Source: Prorocentrum cordatum
Lineage: Eukaryota; Sar; Dinophyceae; Prorocentrales; Prorocentraceae
Direction of reading: 5' to 3'
Assembly (NCBI GenBank): GCA_963575745.1
Contig: CAUYUJ010021135.1
Coordinates: forward strand, 62,001-126,000
DNA: 64,000 bases
Shown here: piece after piece, positions 31,935 through 42,217 of the stretch
How the letters are laid out: each line of letters starts with the position of its first letter
Position numbering within the stretch: the first letter of the stretch is position 1
Program-made: the position numbers and the translations under genes
Notes under the pieces: generated by a model
Databases searched by the model: none
Told to the model about the DNA's origin: nothing
Seen by the model: the letters and a program-made list of their open reading frames with translations, nothing else

Positions 31935-33217
31935 GGGGGCGAGGCCGGGGGGCCCAGGACAGGTGCCCCCACCCCCCATGGCGGGACGGGGGCTCATTTT
32001 CCTTGTGTTGTTACAGGGTTTCCGCGTCCTGGGCCTCGGAGGCCGCCGCCTCCAACCCCCCATGGGAGGACGGGGCGGCCGGGGAGGTCTAAAATATTTC
32101 AGGAGGGCCTCCAGAGGCTCCCAAGACGGCCCAAGCGGGCCCCGAGTCGCCGAAAGACCGCTCCAGGACGCCCAAGATTGGCTCAAGACGGCCCGAGAGG
32201 CCCCCCAAGGCACTCCACGACGCTTCAAGACGCCTCTCCAACGCGCTTCAAGAGGCCGAAATCGTTTATTTTACGAAGGTTTTGGACACATTTTGCTTTT
32301 CCCGCCTTCTCAGCTTTCCGACGCTCCACGACGGCTCAAAGGCCCCCCGCGGACGCCCCAAGAGAGCCCAAGAGGCTTCCAAGAGGGGCTCAAGACGGCT
32401 CTGGAGGGCCCCAAGACGGCCCAAAACGCGCTCAAGACGGGCGAAGAGAGCCCAAAGACGGCCCCAAGAGGGCTCCAAGAGGGGAACTGCGAACCGGAAA
32501 TTCGAGCCTCCCGCCTCCACAGGGCCCCGGGAGGCCCCAAAGGGGCCCCGAGAGGCCCCAGGAGACCCCCAAGAAGCACCCAGGAGGCCCAAATGAGGCT
32601 TCAAGAGGCTCCCAAACAGCCCAGAAGAACCCCCCGTGGGAGGACGGGGCGGTCGGGGAGGTCTAAAATAGTCCAGGGCGGCCTCCAGAGGCTTTCAAGA
32701 CGGCCCAAGCGGGCCCCGAGTCGCCGAAAGACCGCTCCAGGATGCCCAATATAGGCCCAAGACGGCCCGAGAGGCCCCCAAAGGCACTCCACGACGCTTC
32801 AAGGCGCCTCTCCACAGCGCTTCAAGAGGCCGAAATCGTCAATTTCACGGAGGTTTTCGAACGATGTTGGCCTTCCAGCCTTTTCGGCTGTCCGACGTTC
32901 CAAGACGGCTCAATAGGCCCCCAAGAGCGCCCCAAGACGGCCCAAGAGGGCCCCAAGACGGCCCTAGAGTCGCCCAAGACAGCCCAACAGAGCCATCTTC
33001 AGGCCCTCTTGGAGGCCTCTTGGGCTGTCTTGGGGCGTCCGCGGGGGGCCTGTGAGCCGTCGTGGAGCGTCGCAAAGCTGAAAAGGCGGGAAAGGCAAAA
33101 TGTGCCCAACACCTTAGTAACATTAGCGATGTTGGCCTCTTGGGGCCCTCTCGGGGGGCCTCTTGGAGGCCTCTTGGAGCGTCTTGGGGGCCTCTTTGGC
33201 CGTCTTGGGCTTATCTT
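31931..33217. repeat. 10-11 bp periodic AGGCCCCAAG-type repeat, left part
   Basis: A long degenerate array of GGCCCCAAGA/GGCCCAAGAC/AGGCTTCAAG-like words recurring every 10-11 bp. Segments at 32013-32275 and 32640-32880 resemble each other and 50582-50900. The array continues after the copia element at 49243, which therefore inserted into it. Open frames on both strands (Gly/Leu/Trp/Pro-rich or Arg/Pro/Lys-rich) follow from the period and are not genes. Confidence 0.85.
33213..33217. repeat. Target site duplication, left
   Basis: ATCTT, repeated at 49243-49247 directly after the 3' LTR. Five bases is the normal target duplication of Ty1/copia integrases. Confidence 0.8.
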
Positions 33218-33481
33218 ACTTTAAGGGTAGCTCTTTGGGAGATGTTATAGTATCGGGAGCATAGCTCGCGCGCCGTTGCCTTTGGCTCAAGGCACGCGCG
33301 CCCTATTTGCCCGGACACCGCGAGTGTTCGCTATGTGCTGGAAAGACCGATACATCGATCCTATCCTATCTTATCCGTCCATTCCTCTTACTGAACCACG
33401 TCAGTACGATACCGGACGCTATTTGCCATCCGATGTCTACGGAATCGGATGCTATTTGAGTTACCAGGCTCACTTTCGACT
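33218..33481 (+). repeat. 5' LTR of the copia element
   Basis: A direct repeat of 48979-49242, 264 bp, no gaps. It starts ACTTTAAGGG and ends TTTCGACT, so it lacks the usual TG...CA ends. Placement rests on the ATCTT target duplication outside both LTRs and on the primer-binding-like sequence starting at 33482. The region 33273-33291 resembles the spliced leader (separate entry). Confidence 0.9.
33273..33291 (+). promoter_or_regulatory. Spliced-leader-like sequence within the LTR
   Basis: CCGTTGCCTTTGGCTCAAG differs from the dinoflagellate leader by one substitution and a two-base deletion. The 3' LTR copy (49034-49052) has one more change (TTTAGCTCAAG). The sequence lies in the loop and upper stem of a GC-rich hairpin (TGCC...GGCA). 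It may be a captured leader or a leader mimic. Confidence 0.45.
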
Positions 33482-33493
33482 TGGTAGCGGAGC
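33482..33493 (+). other. Primer-binding site
   Basis: TGGTAGCGGAGC begins right after the 5' LTR. It is complementary to a tRNA 3' end reading GCTCCGCTACCA, close to the end of initiator tRNA-Met, the usual primer of copia elements. Confidence 0.72.
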
Positions 33494-35300
33494 TGGCCGC
33501 CCTCTCGTGTGGTCAGCTCTTGCTCTTCTTAGCCTCATACTCTTCGACACGATCTTCGTGACCACCTACCACCCTGCGCTATCACTCCCAGTACGTTTAC
33601 GAGGATCTATCCAAGAGCAAGAAGCGACACGAGAGGTACGACGTCTAGACAACGATATCGGTACTATATACGCTTCATCATTGCGCTATTACCAACCGCT
33701 CGGCAACGAGCCAAAAACGCAATACCTGAAGCATGGGCGGAGAGATCCGCCAGATAGAGCGCCTCGAAGACTCGACAAGGCGCTACCCCAGCGCGGCAAC
33801 GCGCCTAATAACCGCCCTTATCTACACAGCCTTGGGCTGGTTATCTTCGCTATCATATGGTTCGCGCTGGGGGCAGCAATCGGACACATGCGTCGTGGAG
33901 ACAACAGCACCGATGGGCAAACACATGGCCCATATTGGGACCCTCAAGGCAACGTACCTTTCCGCGAGTACGTTTATGAGGTCAACGCATGGCTCAACGT
34001 CACAAGCGGACGCATGACGCCACAGGCCCAAGCGGCCGCCATACAACGCGGCCTAGGTGGCCTAGCGAGGACACTCGCCATGAGGGTACCGCCTGACATC
34101 ATAAATTATGGCGCTGACATCGATGGGGTCCACACCGACCCAGTGACCTACATCATGTTCCTCTTAAGCGTGAAGTTCGAGTTCCTAGAAGATGAGCGCC
34201 AGCTCACTTCCGGCACGCAACTCATCGACTTCCACGTGCCTCACGGGGAACGAATCGACGTCACCCTTACCCGATTCGAAATGGCCCGACTTGAGGCACA
34301 GTCGGTGGAATTTGACTTTCCCCTAACCACGATCTTGTTCCGCGCCTTAGGCGTCGGCAACGAGCGAGCCATGCAACTCTTACAGCCACTCAATCACCAA
34401 ATGCTTCGAACACAACAACTGTATGATGAGTTGCTGGAGAGGACGCGTTCGATAGGCCACCTATCTGAACGGTCTCCTGGTAATATAGGATCTGTGTTTG
34501 GAAGGGGAAGGGGATCTTGTAGTGGAAATTTCTACACTACCTTGACTACTGAAGCCCAGCCTGGGAACGGGCCCTCAAGCATATGGGCCGATGATCCTGG
34601 ATAATCCACTGCTCTACTAGCAGGAGATCGATCACAACCAAGCTGGGCAACCAGCCCTCCTTCTAGAGAACCGCAACCACACCGTTCCTTATGGGGTGAA
34701 TCAAATCCCCTAACCGACGGTGCATCCACCTACTTGGGAGACGAGGATTTCGACTCCGGCACCGACACAGATACTATATCATCAGACGGTGTTGAAGCTT
34801 TAGATTGGTCGGATCTTATGAATATGGATAATGACAATCAGCGTGCTGAACATTTGTTCTGGTTATTACAACAGGCCAAACGGAGGTGGAGGAGGTTCAC
34901 ACGAAAACCAGTGCGTCGTGTTAGGAGGAGGATACGGAGGAGTTTTAAGGGAAAAGGTAAAGGTAAACGAAGTCGTCGGAGGTTGAACGGACGAGGCATC
35001 GCGGCATTTCTCCAGAGGCTCTCAGATGAACAACATGATGAGATATTCTTTGGGGGAAAGGGCCGCGGCAAGGGCCGTAGAGAGACCTCAGGAATAGGCA
35101 AGGGTAGGCGGGGAAACCCGCGAGGTAGAGACGGCCAGGTTCTCAAATGCCATGAATGCGACAGTACCGACCATCTCGTGCGAGATTGTCCAGCGAAGGG
35201 AAATGCAAAGGGCAGATCGACCGATGTCCATTTTGGCTCAAGTGAACCATTCATCGAATATCTGAGCCTCCAGGATTTTGAGGCCTGGGTCACAGATATT
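33486..35300 (+). pseudogene. Copia gag (capsid and CCHC nucleocapsid)
   Basis: The structural protein that packages element RNA. The frame is open from the 5' LTR, so the start is undetermined; the first ATG in frame after the primer site is 33888. The capsid-like part contains YVYEVNAWLNVTSGRMTPQA and ARTLAMRVPPDIINYG. TAA at 34602-34604 interrupts it, and the same frame resumes. A strongly basic stretch follows (RRVRRRIRRSFKGKGKGKR), then a zinc knuckle CHECDSTDHLVRDC (CX2CX4HX4C) at 35148-35189. The frame changes around 35270-35310. At 35228-35242 is a 15-base exact match to the spliced leader. Confidence 0.78.
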
Positions 35301-37243
35301 TTACACTTGGGTCAGCTGTATGGACAACGTCGACGAACTCGAGGCGTATGGTCATGGATTGTACGCGTACTACCTCGAGTACGTCCGCCGGTTCGTTATT
35401 GGCAACAACGAGCTCACTCCCGTGGATCACGGTGCGCTGGGAAACCAGCCTCTTTCTTTCTTCGACTGGATGTTCGGGAACCCAGGCGACATCATGGCCT
35501 ACGAAAGCAGTGACGAGAACACCACTTTCGCCTTCCGAGGTTGAACGCAACCTCCAACCTCCACCTGAACTCCCGCCTGGAAACAGGCCTACCTTGATGG
35601 GAGACTATCCCCAAACTGATGAAGACCTAATAGATATGGAGTCTCAGGCGTTCGTTCAAGCTTTCATTGCAGGTGAACCAGAGATCCCATTTGTACCCCC
35701 TGGTTCGCTTGCTCCAGGCGAATACGGACCACGTACTCTCCTGCAAACCTTCATGAGGATGCATGAGATACTTATCATCGCTTATCCCGAGAGTCAGGAT
35801 AACATCGAAGCTGACATCATGATGCTGCAGGATACCGACGCCTGCGGTAGCTCGGAGTTGCTGTTGGCAGCTCTGACTCTCATTGACAGCGTGCATCCTG
35901 AGGACGTGCAGAGACACCTGATATACTCCCGCGGTGGATGGCGCAATGCTCTGGAAATGGCTATCGCCATGCGCGGTCATGATCTTCCTCCGCCAGGATG
36001 GGGTCTCCAGGCTGTGGGACTGTGGCCAAACCATACGGCCATGCGCAACATTGCTGGGCAGCCTGTGCTCGGCAACGAGCCTGAACCGACAGCCGTGCCG
36101 CCTACCCCGGGACAGCCGAGCGACGCACAGATGCCGGCTATGCAGGGAAACCTGCCTGTCCCGGCTGCGCCAATGGCCATCATCATTGGTAGTTCTACAT
36201 CAGAAGAAGATGACGGCGATGGTTGCGGGCTAGATGAGGATGAAGTTACAGTCCTCATGATGGAACTCAATGGTGAGGAAGAGGTTGACTTTGATCCTGA
36301 CGAGCCTGAAGCACCATCACCATCGGCACAAGCGCCATTTGAGCCGAGCTCCAGCCAGCAGGGAAACCTGCCTCTATTGGCCGATCCACCTGGGATCGCA
36401 CAGGAGCCTCCGTAGGCGCCTCCGCCGGCTACCACTCAGGCTGCTTCGGCGGCCTCTTCTGATGGGAACGCTGGTAGGTCCCGTTCCCATACGCGCGTCA
36501 GAGGCGAGCCACACCCACAGGCTCGGCTTCCTCGTGAGTGGAGGCAAGCTGGCCCGGAAGAACACGCTCTCAGGCGAGGAGGCCAGCTGCTTCCGCATAA
36601 TGACCCAAGACGCCGAAAAGGGGAACACTCGGCCTTCGGCAAGGGCAACCCTGCCTATAGGGACGCTGAGGGTAAAGCCATCCGCGGAGGCTATCAGCTT
36701 GCAACAAACGTCCGCCGCCCTGAAATTGAAGAAGTACGGACCCAGCTGCGAAACATCATCGCGGCTCGCAAGCAGTATAGGCCTCAAGCAGCTTGCGGAC
36801 CTTGTTCCGAGCCGTTCCAGAACCACAGGCCGGGATGCCCCGTTGGCAACAATGAAGGTCTGAGCCCAAACAGGGGCAAAACCCTTCATAAAGAGGGACA
36901 TCCGCCACTTATCCCGATGACACAGGACGAGATCGCAGAAGTGAATCGTCGTCTCGGGATCCTGGGCCACTTGGATCCGAAACAGGAAGAGGAGAAGTCT
37001 ACCCCGGTTCCAAGGGGGGGACTGGTGCCCATGACCCAGGAAGAGAAAGACGCGCTCTTTAGTCTTCCTGGCATGCGAGGAAACTCGCCCGGCGTTTCTA
37101 GTCAGTCCCAACAACCAGAACTGACATCCAAGGATGAACAGAAGGCCCAACGTGTGGCGGAGGACGAGGAACGTATGCGGATAGCAGACGAACGCGCACG
37201 CGAGGCAACTCGCAAGATGTTGGAGGATTCCAACAAGATTTAA
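35278..37243 (+). pseudogene. Copia spacer ORFs of unknown function
   Basis: Two frames cover this interval: 35278-35544, then 35537-37243. The second is interrupted by TAG at 36413-36415 but stays open to the TAA at 37241. I recognise no domain. The first part is acidic (YPQTDEDLIDMESQAFVQAF, later EEDDGDGCGLDEDEVTVLMM). The last part is charged and helical (KDEQKAQRVAEDEERMRIAD). Six perfect GNAA hairpins lie here, each read as an x-G-N-x-P pentapeptide. It could be a gag extension or an accessory protein. Confidence 0.5.
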
Positions 37244-40200
37244 ATGAAGGGGGCTAGGAACCCCCCGCTCCCACTACTTTCGAAGGCTAAGAGTGAAACC
37301 CCGGCGCCGAAGTCGTCTTCGGAGGTGACTCCGAAGGCGCGCTCTCAGGATCCTGGGCCAGATGTGCAGATGGAGGCGCCTCGCTCTGCAACTCCGAGAC
37401 CGCCGATTGGCGCAACTCCTGCACGAGCGTCTGAGCCCAAGCAGCAACCTCAGGACCCTGTGGAGGAACGGAGACGCCCGCCTAGTCGCAGCAGCTCCAT
37501 TGCTAAAAGGGCGGCAGCTTTCGAGCGCACCGGGTATGCCCCTGCGCCAGCTTCGCCTGTGGCGGCCCGTTCCAAAAGGTCCGACGAAGGTGCTATGTCT
37601 AGGGGCACCTGGGTGCCGACGATTAGGGGCAGCGCCAGTCGCGGATCACCGCGGGAAAACCCGCCAGGCGCTGCCGCTGCAGCTTCCTCCTCTTCAGGAG
37701 CCGCAGCCTCTTCAGCGACAGAGGCTCCTATGCGGGGAAACCCGCCCGTGCATCAGCTGCACCACCCAGGGGACACGTCCTTCACCAGTGGGACTCCGAG
37801 TGTGATCAGGGATAGACTTGCTCTGCGGAAGCTCCCACCGATACGCTCGGTGGATGAGGCATTCATGAAGAAATGCAGGCAATCTAACATCCTTGCTACA
37901 TCCAATCACACTCTCAAACAGCTGAGTAAAGCTCTCAGCAGGATATGCAGACATGCGCCAGACAAACTACACAATCCTGTGTGGGACCTGGCTTCCTTCG
38001 ATGATCATGATGGCTGGGTTAACCTCGTGGAACTCGTGAATGATTATCCGTGGAACACAGGAAAATCGAGACACGATGGGTATAACCCAAGATATGACGA
38101 GGCCAAAGTCATCAATGCGAACCTATATGCTCGCACGGTTGACCAACTGGCAGCCATCATGATGGAAGTGGTTCATGTCCGTGAACCAGACGGAGAAGAA
38201 AAACAGCGCCTTCAGTTCAAGGTGTTAATGCGGGACTCTGGTGAGCCCGAGATCTTCATCCGCGCCTCTCAGGGGCATTCATGGACATTGACAGCTCCAT
38301 GGTCGCTGTACAACTATATTGTACTGTGCGACCAACCTGCCGGGAGACCGGCTCCGTACCCCGAAGTCGCCATGCATGGCACTCGGTGGCATGCCTTCGA
38401 AGGCATTATGTGGCACGGCCTGTCCTGTAGACCTGAGCACAACACGAAGAAACAGGGGACAGGCCGGTCGCACATTCACTTCGTGCCGACGGTCCGCCGT
38501 CGTGCCGTGAACAGTGGGTGGGACCCAGACTCAGACATCATCATTTTCGTAGATTGGCACAAGGCCATGCAAGATGGTATGAAGTTCTGTTGGTCTGATA
38601 ACGGAGTCCTTTTGTCCGAGGGAGACAACGGTATCATTGAACCGTACTACATTTCTCATATAGAGGACCTTGCCACGGGAAAGCACTGGCGTAATCCAGA
38701 GTATCTGGGGAATCGCCGGGCGCGAGTCCCCATTTCCGTGATGTCTGCCCCTGACAGGTGGGCTGACGTTGGCAGTGCCAGCGTCAAATACCAATGGTCC
38801 CGAGACCAAGAGGGAGTCGACCCTCCCATGGTCTACCTCCACAGGGAGGTTGGGGACCACTACAGTCCCGCCAAGCTGGGAAACCAGCCTGAGGTCCACC
38901 AGATCTTCATGATCACCGAGAGCGAGGCCGGGAGCGCGGCTCCAAACCGCGCCCCAAGCCAAGGGCCTAGTGCCGTGTCTTGGCAGGCCATCAGCATTTC
39001 GGACTTAGACCAGATAGCGGCCGCTCTGAACCCTGAACAGGTGGAGCAACTGGCGGATAGCTTATATCAGCAGGACCCCTGGGCTGCAGGCCAGGGAGCA
39101 ATGTCCGCCATGGCGACGCGAAATCGTCAGGCCATGCAGGGGAACCTGCCTATAAACGGACTCAGAGCTGAGATGCCTGAGCCGCGGGGAGACCCGCAGA
39201 CGTTCGGCCGCATCTTTGGAGAGCCTGCTCGATTTGAGCAGATGCATGGAAGCCCCTCGCGGAGCATGCACACACCGAGGGGCATGACTCCAATAGCTAC
39301 ACCACCTGCACAGTCACCGTTCGGGACTCCTGGCCGCCCTGCCACGAACGGCACCCTCATGGAGAGGATCGCTGCGGCTAGGGCTGAGCATGGTACAGCT
39401 CTCCTGAACATGATGCCGCCCGGCACTCCAACGAGTCAGCAGGGAAACCTGCCCGGCACCCCAAGCCATCATCGGCCGTCTGCTGGACGAACCACAGTAG
39501 CTGGTGTGCCTGATGACTACCGTGCAAGAGTGGCGGCCGCTGTGCAGCAGGTGCAGAGCCATAATCTGCCTCACCCAAGTGGTCAGAGGTGGAGGCCGGC
39601 CTGGTCCTGGGAGCCTGAGGGTCCCAACCCAAGGGATCCTGCTCGGCAACGAGCCTTCATCCCAGCGTTCAATGCTCACCCGAGCATGGCCCAGGGCCAG
39701 AGGCCACCGCCAGCGCACATGAATCCGCCATTGTACCCTGATGGGTCCAGAGTTCCGAACAAGTTTGTTCGCGAATTGGCGGATCAGCTCCACAGCCTCA
39801 CTAACGTGCGCTGCAGTGACCAATCTATGTATCCTCACATGGCCTTCATGCCTTCACCGACGACGCCAGATGTGGCTGTCCAGCCCACTGCCCATTCGAT
39901 ATCGTCTGGCAGTAGGGGCGTGCCTGATTATATCAGGCAGACATACCACACTCACCAGGCATGCTTCAGGCGAAGACAGGCCGTGCAGAGCGTACGAGAT
40001 CATTCACGTGCAGCTGCACTTGAGTTTGTGAGAAACAGAGGCTCACCTTTGCGAGGAAACTCGCCCGCTGTGACCCCTACCACCTCCGTGCCAAATGCCG
40101 GAGTGCCGGAGGTGCTGGATCCAACAGGGACTCCCCCAGTTGCCTTCATGCCCTCCGAGACGGTATTGGAGAGACAGCGACGGGTATATCCCAGAGCAGC

Positions 40201-40456
40201 AGATGTAGAGGTTTTCACGGGGATGGAAGATACCTGTGCGGTATGCCTCGAAGAATTTCAGCCCAGGGAAAGTGTTTACCGTTTGAGGTGTAATCACTTG
40301 TTCCATGAAGGGTGCTGGAATTCAAATGTGGTGGGTCATGTCACAAATCAGCGTGAGGGAGATCCTCAGCAGCCACCATGTGCTATCTGCCGAGCACCTG
40401 GCATCATAGCGTCATCATTTCCTTGGAGCAAGCAGCGAGGGAGCTGCTGGAGTTGA
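37244..40456 (+). CDS. Tpt1/KptA-like RNA 2'-phosphotransferase plus RING-H2 protein in a copia element
   Basis: An intact 1070-codon frame. Residues ~225-480 match Tpt1/KptA, which moves the 2'-phosphate of spliced tRNA to NAD+. Seen: LSKALSRICRH (Arg236-His237), IRASQGHS (Arg340), HGTRW (His378), GRSHIHF (Arg408), KAMQDGMKFCWSDNGVLL and IEPYYI. The Arg-His-Arg-Arg catalytic set known for Tpt1 is kept, so activity is plausible. Residues 1-220 and 480-990 are Pro/Ser/Gln-rich and disordered-looking. Residues 998-1050 form a RING-H2 finger (CAVC, x14, CNHLFHEGC, then CAIC), typical of E3 ubiquitin ligases. It is in frame with the preceding spacer ORF after TAA 37241, so it may be part of one polyprotein. 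The last 79 nt overlap the protease ORF. Confidence 0.82.
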   Translation: MKGARNPPLPLLSKAKSETPAPKSSSEVTPKARSQDPGPDVQMEAPRSATPRPPIGATPARASEPKQQPQDPVEERRRPPSRSSSIAKRAAAFERTGYAPAPASPVAARSKRSDEGAMSRGTWVPTIRGSASRGSPRENPPGAAAAASSSSGAAASSATEAPMRGNPPVHQLHHPGDTSFTSGTPSVIRDRLALRKLPPIRSVDEAFMKKCRQSNILATSNHTLKQLSKALSRICRHAPDKLHNPVWDLASFDDHDGWVNLVELVNDYPWNTGKSRHDGYNPRYDEAKVINANLYARTVDQLAAIMMEVVHVREPDGEEKQRLQFKVLMRDSGEPEIFIRASQGHSWTLTAPWSLYNYIVLCDQPAGRPAPYPEVAMHGTRWHAFEGIMWHGLSCRPEHNTKKQGTGRSHIHFVPTVRRRAVNSGWDPDSDIIIFVDWHKAMQDGMKFCWSDNGVLLSEGDNGIIEPYYISHIEDLATGKHWRNPEYLGNRRARVPISVMSAPDRWADVGSASVKYQWSRDQEGVDPPMVYLHREVGDHYSPAKLGNQPEVHQIFMITESEAGSAAPNRAPSQGPSAVSWQAISISDLDQIAAALNPEQVEQLADSLYQQDPWAAGQGAMSAMATRNRQAMQGNLPINGLRAEMPEPRGDPQTFGRIFGEPARFEQMHGSPSRSMHTPRGMTPIATPPAQSPFGTPGRPATNGTLMERIAAARAEHGTALLNMMPPGTPTSQQGNLPGTPSHHRPSAGRTTVAGVPDDYRARVAAAVQQVQSHNLPHPSGQRWRPAWSWEPEGPNPRDPARQRAFIPAFNAHPSMAQGQRPPPAHMNPPLYPDGSRVPNKFVRELADQLHSLTNVRCSDQSMYPHMAFMPSPTTPDVAVQPTAHSISSGSRGVPDYIRQTYHTHQACFRRRQAVQSVRDHSRAAALEFVRNRGSPLRGNSPAVTPTTSVPNAGVPEVLDPTGTPPVAFMPSETVLERQRRVYPRAADVEVFTGMEDTCAVCLEEFQPRESVYRLRCNHLFHEGCWNSNVVGHVTNQREGDPQQPPCAICRAPGIIASSFPWSKQRGSCWS

Positions 40457-42117
40457 GGAGCATGGTGGAGGAGATGACGGCCAGGATGCTAGAAAGGCAG
40501 ACAGCTCAGCCCCAACAGCAGGGAAACCTGCCAGAGGAGGTAAGGCCGCCGATGGGGACGGGATACTTCGATCAGCTTATCCCGATGACGGCGCCTCAGC
40601 AGGGAAACCTGCCTAATACTCCTCAGGTGTCTCCCCAGAGTGGGGGTGGGGCTGAGATGGCACTGGACCCTGGCCAGCTGCGTGAGTTGCGTGTTCGGCA
40701 CTTCCAGAATCAGATGGATACTGCGCACACAACATTTATGCTGGATGCCGACAATCCTGAGACTGAGAGTGCGTCGTTTGACCTCTCAGATTCCTCAGTG
40801 GCAACAGCAGCCACAGCAGCTAGGGCCGTCGACATCACAACGACGAACGAGGAATTCGAGGAGTGGTTGCAATACAGGGATCACATCACGAATGAGGGGT
40901 TGCAGGACATTGCCCTTCACTCGTACCTGACGCTGACGAGACGCACGACCCGCGAGCAGTATAAGAGCATACGCGATGAGTATGCCAACTGGCGGGAGGA
41001 GCGTGGCGATCATGCCCAGCACGTGTCGTACTTCCAGTGCATCGACCTGGCGCGCATGGCCGAAAGCAGGTCGCATGCCAGCGCCACGCGGGGTAACCCG
41101 CCAGGGAGTGCGACTGAGCTGCGGGGAAACCCGCCTAACAGCACAGCCGACACTTCAGAAACGGTGAACATCAAGCAGCCGAGTAAGACGTTCTTGGATG
41201 ATGGTGGAAATTCCATCCTCATCGATGTCGGCTCGAAGATCAACATCACGGGCGAAAACACGAGCCGCAAGTTCGTCCAGGCTGCTGAGGCACATGGCCG
41301 TACTTGTACGTTCGAGCCCCGCTCTCGTTTGAATATCAACGGAGTGGGAGAAGGGTCGGCCCCAGCGGATACCGTAGGCACATTCAGTATTGCCTGCGAG
41401 TACCAGGGGTCGACCCAGCTCGATTCATATAAGACGAACATTGTTTCAGGCTGCGGCAAAGACCTGCCAGCCATCCTAGGCCTCGATAGTATGCAGGACA
41501 AACGCACGATCATCGTGCTTGAACGAGGCCAGGAGAAACTGATATTCCCTGGTAAGGGGCAGGTCAAAATGGAGCTCCCCGAGGGCTCCAAGACCATGCC
41601 GACGACGAAGTTGCCGTCAGGGCATCTGTCGATCAGGTGTGATCGCTTTGGAGCTGCGGGGCAACCCGCCTCGAGTTCAAGCAGCACGTCATTCCAGACG
41701 GTGCCGACGGGCGAGCCGACCCTGGCGCAGGAGCGCGAGCAATTGCAGGGAAACCTGCCTCAGGGGTTGATGGAGACGCTCGCCAAGGCCACTATGCGAG
41801 GCGACAACATCGACGATCTTGAATCGTTCGATTGCTTCGTTGCCAGGACACTGGCCCAGCATGGTGGAAGTGTACCCATGGACGCTGTACGGTCCCGCTG
41901 GAAGATAGTAATGGGGTACACTAACCGTGAGTTGCAGACGGTCAGTGACGCTAGGTCCAAAGGCGTGCTGAAACAGCTGATGGATAATCCATCCATGTTG
42001 ACAGCATTTGCGGAGCAATCCGCCTCTGAGGCCACGGCGCGCTGCAGCGCTGAGCTCCAGCATCTGAGGGAAGCCCAGATGCTGGCAGACATTGCAGGCA
42101 CATCTTCTTTATCTTGA
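40378..42117 (+). CDS. Copia aspartic protease region
   Basis: A 579-codon frame, -1 relative to the preceding ORF and overlapping its end by 79 nt. The N-terminus is a coiled coil (AARELLELRSMVEEMTARML). The protease-like domain is at residues ~265-440: NSILIDVGSKINITG (Asp283-Val-Gly-Ser as the D-[ST]-G-[AS] active site, with Val where Ser/Thr is usual) and later LPAILGLDSMQDKRTIIVLE, the hydrophobic-G-x-D motif of retropepsins. It would process the polyprotein. The Val at position 2 of the active site is unusual. It holds six GNAA hairpins; the one at 41656 is out of frame with the protein. Confidence 0.72.
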   Translation: MCYLPSTWHHSVIISLEQAARELLELRSMVEEMTARMLERQTAQPQQQGNLPEEVRPPMGTGYFDQLIPMTAPQQGNLPNTPQVSPQSGGGAEMALDPGQLRELRVRHFQNQMDTAHTTFMLDADNPETESASFDLSDSSVATAATAARAVDITTTNEEFEEWLQYRDHITNEGLQDIALHSYLTLTRRTTREQYKSIRDEYANWREERGDHAQHVSYFQCIDLARMAESRSHASATRGNPPGSATELRGNPPNSTADTSETVNIKQPSKTFLDDGGNSILIDVGSKINITGENTSRKFVQAAEAHGRTCTFEPRSRLNINGVGEGSAPADTVGTFSIACEYQGSTQLDSYKTNIVSGCGKDLPAILGLDSMQDKRTIIVLERGQEKLIFPGKGQVKMELPEGSKTMPTTKLPSGHLSIRCDRFGAAGQPASSSSSTSFQTVPTGEPTLAQEREQLQGNLPQGLMETLAKATMRGDNIDDLESFDCFVARTLAQHGGSVPMDAVRSRWKIVMGYTNRELQTVSDARSKGVLKQLMDNPSMLTAFAEQSASEATARCSAELQHLREAQMLADIAGTSSLS

Positions 42118-42217
42118 AGATGGCAGGGCGACGTCGCCCCCTCGTCGTCTTGCCTGTTGGCCGAAAAGCCGGGGGGTAACAAGGACAGCGGGGTAACCTG
42201 CCTTAGTAAGAGGGCTC
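42118..42217. other. Gap between protease and methyltransferase-like ORFs
   Basis: Includes a perfect 14-bp palindrome GGGCGACGTCGCCC (42125-42138) and a GNAA hairpin with one G.T pair at 42188-42202. The neighbouring ORFs are in different frames. Confidence 0.5.

Noticed and set aside
31821-33224. Gly/Leu/Trp-rich and Arg/Pro-rich frames in the periodic repeat (also 49149-52260)
   Set aside because: The 10-11 bp period keeps several frames open on both strands. Peptides repeat with the DNA unit, and the same region is open in competing frames.
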